This document shows, in pieces, positions 37,744-39,625 of a DNA stretch of 39,625 nt. The DNA is taken from assembly GCA_029219425.1 (NCBI GenBank), contig JAQXTJ010000003.1:1-39625 (forward strand), in the 5' to 3' direction. Both the position numbers and the translations under genes were made by a program. Within the stretch, counting starts at the first letter, position 1, and every line of letters starts with the position of its first letter. The notes beneath the pieces were generated by a model. The model saw nothing but the letters and a program-made list of their open reading frames with translations. It was not told the origin of the DNA and searched no databases. Source of the stretch: Bacteroidales bacterium. Its GTDB lineage: Bacteria; Bacteroidota; Bacteroidia; Bacteroidales; Muribaculaceae.

Positions 37744-39625
37744 ATGAAAAGAGATAGCATGAGAAGAATGAGCCTTGTGCCTGCATTGCTTGCCTTGTGG
37801 CTCGTGGCAGGAGCGAAGGTGCAGTTGCCGCAATTTGTGACCGACAGCATGGTGGTGCAACAGCAGAGCAACTGGAGAATTGAGGGCAAGGCCTCGGGCA
37901 AGGTGAAAGTGACAACATCGTGGAATGGAAAGACCATCGTGGCTACCACCGATGCCGACGGACACTTTGCAGTGACACTTGCCACGCCGGCGGCCGGCGG
38001 CCCACACCGCATCACCTTCGACGACGGCGAGCGGCTCACGCTGCGCGACATCTACTCGGGCGAGGTGTGGCTGTGCTCCGGGCAATCGAACATGGAAATG
38101 CCCGTGGGCGGCTGGGGCAAGGTGATGGACTATGAAAAGGAGATTGCCAATGCGAATCATGACAATATCCGCTTCCTGCAAGTGCAGAAGCAGATAGGCT
38201 ACCGCACTGCCGACGACACCAATATAAATATGGGAGGCTGGCGCACGTGCTCTCCCGCCACCGTGGAGAATTTCTCCTCGATAGCCTACTTCTATGCCCG
38301 CGAGATGGCGAAGAAGCTGGGCGTGCATGTGGGTGTGATTGACTGCACATGGGGCGGCACACCGGCCGAGGCATGGACAAGCTATGAAGGAGTGAAATCG
38401 GTGCCCGGATTTGAGAAAGAGACGCAGTTGCTCAGTGACGGCAACTTCGATGCCGCCAATATGAAGCAACTCTACGAGAAGGAGATTGAGGAGTGGATGA
38501 GGCTGGCATCGTCGGGGAGCAAGACATTTGATGCCGCGCGTTACGATGCTTCGCTGCCCAAAATGGCACTGCCCTGTGAGTGGGAGAAAGCGGCGCTGCC
38601 CGACTTCGATGGCATAGTGTGGTTCCAGTATTCGATTGACATTCCTGCCGATTGGGCGGGGAAAGCGATTGAGCTGCACCTCGGGATGATTGACGATGAG
38701 GATGTGACATACTTCAATGGAAAGAAGATTGCCGAGGGTTCGGGCTACAACGTGAAGCGCAGCTACACAATTCCGGCTGAGCTTGTGAAAGCCGGACGCT
38801 CGGTGATCTCGGTGCGCGTGAGCGACTTTGGCGGCGGTGGCGGAATATGGGGCGATGCAGCCGACATGGTGGCCGTGCAGGGCGAAAAGAGCATCTCGCT
38901 CGCCGGCAACTGGCACTACAGCGTAGCCGCCGACTTTGGCAAGCTGCCACGGCGACCCGTTTCGGTGGAAAGCTCGAGTTTCCCTTGTGTGCTCTACAAT
39001 GCAATGCTCTATCCGCTTCACACCATGCCGGTGAAGGGAGTGCTGTGGTATCAGGGTTGTGCCAATGTGGGACGCGACGCACAATACTCGGTGCTCTTCA
39101 AGCGACTTATCAACGACTGGCGCACGCTGTGGGGCAATGAACAGCTGCCATTCTATTTTGTGCAGCTTGCCGGCTACTTGCAGCCGAAGCTCATTCAGCC
39201 CGATTCGCAATGGGCTGCACTTCGCCAGGCACAGGCCGACGCCCTGGAGCTTGACAATACAGCCATGGCCGTGGCTATCGACATAGGCAATCCCGACGAC
39301 ATTCACCCCAAGAACAAGCAGGAGGTGGCACGAAGGCTCTCGCTCATAGCACTGAGGCATACCTATGGCCGTGGCGAGGTGATTTGCGAAGCACCGAAGC
39401 CTGTGTCGCTCGGTGCGGCAGGCAATGATGCGCTTGTGAAATTTGACAATGAAGTGAAAGCCGATGGCGCAGCTCCACAGGGCTTCATCGCCCTTGTGGG
39501 AGGCCAGTGGGTGCGACCCGAGGTAAAAATTGTGGATCACAATGTGGTGCGCCTCACCGCCGGTGGCAAAATTGAGCAGGTGAAATACAACTGGGCCGAC
39601 TATCCCGACGGCAATTTGCGTGGTA
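37744..39625 (+). CDS. Sialate O-acetylesterase-like (SASA/SGNH family), 3'-truncated by window end
   Basis: My translation in the 37744 frame stays open to 39625: signal peptide; SGEVWLCSGQSNMEMPVGGW (SGNH block I), GVIDCTWGGTPAEAWTS, VKGVLWYQGCANVGRDAQYSVLFKRLINDWR, AIDIGNPDDIHPKNKQEVARRLSLIAL. Missing from ORF track because it lacks a stop codon in the window. Confidence 0.92.
   Translation, partial: MKRDSMRRMSLVPALLALWLVAGAKVQLPQFVTDSMVVQQQSNWRIEGKASGKVKVTTSWNGKTIVATTDADGHFAVTLATPAAGGPHRITFDDGERLTLRDIYSGEVWLCSGQSNMEMPVGGWGKVMDYEKEIANANHDNIRFLQVQKQIGYRTADDTNINMGGWRTCSPATVENFSSIAYFYAREMAKKLGVHVGVIDCTWGGTPAEAWTSYEGVKSVPGFEKETQLLSDGNFDAANMKQLYEKEIEEWMRLASSGSKTFDAARYDASLPKMALPCEWEKAALPDFDGIVWFQYSIDIPADWAGKAIELHLGMIDDEDVTYFNGKKIAEGSGYNVKRSYTIPAELVKAGRSVISVRVSDFGGGGGIWGDAADMVAVQGEKSISLAGNWHYSVAADFGKLPRRPVSVESSSFPCVLYNAMLYPLHTMPVKGVLWYQGCANVGRDAQYSVLFKRLINDWRTLWGNEQLPFYFVQLAGYLQPKLIQPDSQWAALRQAQADALELDNTAMAVAIDIGNPDDIHPKNKQEVARRLSLIALRHTYGRGEVICEAPKPVSLGAAGNDALVKFDNEVKADGAAPQGFIALVGGQWVRPEVKIVDHNVVRLTAGGKIEQVKYNWADYPDGNLRG

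Noticed and set aside
37729-39540. 603-aa minus-strand ORF
   Set aside because: Antisense shadow of the sialate O-acetylesterase-like gene; no recognisable domains.
1-39625. CRISPR arrays, tRNA or rRNA genes, prophage, integrase or toxin-antitoxin modules
   Set aside because: None recognised by eye; the only regular repeats are the two heptamer arrays, which lack spacers. tRNAscan/Infernal were not run.

Overview
The window looks like a Bacteroidales chromosome (Muribaculaceae-like by overall character; inference only). From left to right it contains: (1) an N-terminally truncated type I restriction HsdR gene, directly abutting what looks like the 3' end of an IS transposase ORF. (2) A minus-strand type IX secretion (T9SS) core cluster: porT-like, porP/sprF-like, gldK/porK, gldL/porL, gldM/porM, gldN/porN. 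(3) A plus-strand housekeeping run: argS, BI-1 family, xseA, xseB, AsmA-like, MBL-fold hydrolase, then a convergent glutaredoxin-like gene. (4) A plus-strand polysaccharide utilization locus (PUL): GH95-like, GH2 beta-mannosidase-like, SusC, SusD, a seven-motif FG-GAP/VCBS protein with a T9SS-type C-terminal domain, a clan GH-D alpha-galactosidase-like protein with a T9SS-like tail, a hybrid two-component sensor/regulator (HTCS), and a sialate O-acetylesterase-like gene that runs off the right edge and is absent from the ORF track. Main points for follow-up: a predicted T9SS-exported, Ca-binding beta-propeller protein in the position normally held by SusE/F-type surface glycan-binding lipoproteins; two intergenic arrays of a degenerate 7-bp repeat (C-N-N-T-G-R-G), one of which forms the end of xseA; a near-perfect 16-bp hairpin in the first codons of xseA; a 14-bp hairpin at the catalytic-domain/sorting-domain boundary of the GH-D protein; and two mutually exclusive hairpins after susD.
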